From the NCBI GenBank assembly GCA_937121005.1, contig CAKZKB010000079.1, forward strand, positions 1-13,164: 13,164 nucleotides of DNA, written 5' to 3'. Position 1 is the stretch's first letter; every line of letters begins with the position of its first letter. Below are positions 11,546-13,164 of this stretch, piece by piece. The DNA is from an uncultured cyanobacterium (GTDB lineage: Bacteria; Cyanobacteriota; Cyanobacteriia; Cyanobacteriales; Geitlerinemataceae). The position numbers were made by a program, and so were the translations under genes. The notes beneath the pieces are model-generated. The model had not been told where the DNA came from and did not search any database. It saw nothing but the letters and a program-made list of their open reading frames with translations.

Positions 11546-13164
11546 CTAAAATCGTTCCCCAATTCCAAAGTGTAAATCCGTATCCCCTTCATCGTTGAAG
11601 CCAAAATCGAGTCGGATCGGGCCGATCGGCGATTGGATCCGCACGCCAACCCCGTACCCGAGTCCGCTACCGGGTTTGTCGCGGACGATCGCGGGTTCCC
11701 CAGGCACGTTGTCTCCGGTTCCGAGATCCGAACCCGCATCAAAAAACAACACGCCGCCCAACACGGGTAAAATCGGGAAGCGATACTCGGCGGTAAACAG
11801 GGCAAAACTGCGCCCCGCACCCACTTCTCCTTCGCCGTAACCGCGCACGGAATTGGTTCCCCCTAAAATAAAGGCTTCGTAGGGGGGTAAATCTCCCAGT
11901 ACCGTTCCGCCGCGCACGTTGAACGCTAGGGTTTCCGGGCCGTCGGTAAAATCAGTAAAATCAATTGGGAAATAGCGACTGTAACTGCCTTGCAAGCGGT
12001 TGAAAAAGATACTCCCACTGCCGATCGGGGCTGACTGTTCGGTTCCGAAGCGCAGGAAGTCGCCACTCGTGGGTTGCAGGCGGTTGTTGCGACGATCGCG
12101 GGCTAACCCTAACTGTACCGTCAGCAAGTCATCTTTACCATCATCGCTGAAACTGAGCAGGTTGCCCTCTTCGTCTTCTGGGGTGAGGTCGCCATCGGCA
12201 TCGCGAATGGAGACCTGTTGGTATTCTAACCCCAGGGATCCCGTCCATTCCGAGGGAGACAGGGGATCGCGACTGAAAGGACGGGTAAAGGTGACACCGC
12301 CACCCAAACGCTGGATCCGAGGACGATCGCCGTTATCCAGTTCGATCTCGTTTTCTCCCCCGTCGAACACCAAGGAGATCGATCGGCGACTGAAGGCGTT
12401 CACCGTATAAGACGTGCGAAACGGATCGTTGGCAATCCAGGGATCGGTAAAGCGCACGTCGAAGAAAATGCCCCGTTCGCCCACCTGAAGCTCGGTTCCC
12501 AGTTTTTGGTTGTTTCCGCCCAAATTTTGCTCTTGGAAGCTAATCGAGGCAAATAAGCCGCTTGCAGAGCTAAATCCACCCCCGGCTGCTACCGATCCGT
12601 AGCTGCGTTCGATAACTTGTAGGGTCAGTTCCACTTGGCGCGGATCGTCGCCGGGATCGGTTTGGACGCGGACATCTTCAAACAACCCCAGACGGAAGAT
12701 GCGTTCGATGTCGTTTTGCAACACATCGCGATCGAGGACATCGCCGGGTTGGGTACGCATTTCGCGAGTGACGATGAACTCCCGAGTTCGGCCGTCGATG
12801 GGTTCGCCGTCTTCATCTACTCGTTCCCCTTCTTCGCCGATAAATTCGATGCGAATATCTTCGACAATCCCTTCGGCCACTTCTAGGGTGACAATACCAT
12901 CGGGAGAGATGGGGGGAATGTCAATAACTTGAGCAAAAATAAACCCTTGGTCGCTGTACCATTGGTTCAAGCGCTCGATCGCGGCCCGGAAGTCGAGGAA
13001 GTTGAGAATTTCGCCGTACTGATCGCCAAAAAATTCGTCGATAACCTCTTGACTGACCGCTTGGGCCCCTTCCACGCGCACGCCTCGGAGGACGGGGTTG
13101 GGTTGGACGACAAAGACGACGCGCACGCCGAGTCGGCGTAGCGCAGGGAGACGAGACCATGACG
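11546..13164 (-). CDS. Omp85/BamA/Toc75-family outer membrane assembly protein (5' partial)
   Basis: The frame is open from the window edge (first full codon 13162-13160) to the TAG at 11546-11548, so the signal peptide and first POTRA region lie outside. The visible part starts inside a POTRA domain: VQPNPVLRGVRVEGAQAVSQ, NQWYSDQGFIFAQVIDIPP, VTLEVAEGIVEDIRIEFIG, then another POTRA, RTREFIVTREMRTQPGDVLD...RIFRLGLFEDVRV. The 16-strand barrel follows from about GSVAAGGGFSSASGLFASIS. The loop-6 motif FILGGTNSVRGYGEGEVGAG carries the VRGY that Omp85 proteins tuck into the barrel. It ends GIGERF with the C-terminal Phe usual for outer-membrane barrels. The pattern matches cyanobacterial Omp85 (Toc75 relatives), which insert beta-barrel proteins. 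A GTG at 13126 is internal and should not be taken as the start. A highly acidic segment (EEGERVDEDGEPIDGRT) lies between the POTRAs. Confidence 0.95.
   Translation of the reverse strand, partial: SWSRLPALRRLGVRVVFVVQPNPVLRGVRVEGAQAVSQEVIDEFFGDQYGEILNFLDFRAAIERLNQWYSDQGFIFAQVIDIPPISPDGIVTLEVAEGIVEDIRIEFIGEEGERVDEDGEPIDGRTREFIVTREMRTQPGDVLDRDVLQNDIERIFRLGLFEDVRVQTDPGDDPRQVELTLQVIERSYGSVAAGGGFSSASGLFASISFQEQNLGGNNQKLGTELQVGERGIFFDVRFTDPWIANDPFRTSYTVNAFSRRSISLVFDGGENEIELDNGDRPRIQRLGGGVTFTRPFSRDPLSPSEWTGSLGLEYQQVSIRDADGDLTPEDEEGNLLSFSDDGKDDLLTVQLGLARDRRNNRLQPTSGDFLRFGTEQSAPIGSGSIFFNRLQGSYSRYFPIDFTDFTDGPETLAFNVRGGTVLGDLPPYEAFILGGTNSVRGYGEGEVGAGRSFALFTAEYRFPILPVLGGVLFFDAGSDLGTGDNVPGEPAIVRDKPGSGLGYGVGVRIQSPIGPIRLDFGFNDEGDTDLHFGIGERF

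Noticed and set aside
13126..13160. GTG at 13126 as the start of the Omp85 gene
   Set aside because: The frame stays open to the window edge, and a start there would remove the signal peptide and leading POTRA domain that the family needs.

Overview
The window is cyanobacterial chromosome. The HIP1 octamer GCGATCGC occurs more than a dozen times. The intergenic spaces carry heptamer and octamer tandem repeats (STRR type). The protein set also fits a filamentous, Oscillatoria-like cyanobacterium: a Toc75-like Omp85, tandem MscS-type channels and a cyanobacterial-type SelO. The genus cannot be fixed from the sequence alone.

Layout. (1) 1-1242 is an accessory, repeat-rich stretch. It holds a lone ParD-like antitoxin gene, a perfect 60-bp direct repeat (1-60 and 1035-1094), two inverted-repeat elements, and about 260 nt (641-901) that can fold into several helices plus a loop pseudoknot; this last item is the best candidate for something undescribed. 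(2) 1243-3463, minus strand: two tandem MscS-family channel genes. (3) 3600-5036, plus strand: selO, a pseudokinase-fold AMPylase, followed by a clear intrinsic terminator. (4) 5137-5826, minus strand: a periplasmic L,D-transpeptidase, divergent from anmK (6174-7328, plus strand, TTG start with a strong ribosome binding site). (5) 7550-8266: folE, GTP cyclohydrolase I. (6) 8659-11512, plus strand: three AIM24/TIGR00266 paralogues followed by a four-helix DUF6653-like membrane protein. Repeat-filled spacers lie before copy 1 and between copies 2 and 3. (7) 11546-13164, minus strand: an Omp85/BamA/Toc75-type outer-membrane assembly protein, cut at its 5' end by the window edge.

How the genes relate. 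Several products serve the cell envelope: osmotic safety valves (MscS), peptidoglycan cross-linking (L,D-transpeptidase), recycling of anhydro-MurNAc (AnmK) and outer-membrane protein insertion (Omp85). SelO and FolE are housekeeping enzymes for redox-linked protein AMPylation and for pterin/folate synthesis. The role of the AIM24 paralogues in bacteria is not established. I found no tRNA, rRNA, CRISPR array or intact transposase gene. Apart from the candidate RNA and the repeats, the window looks like ordinary chromosome.
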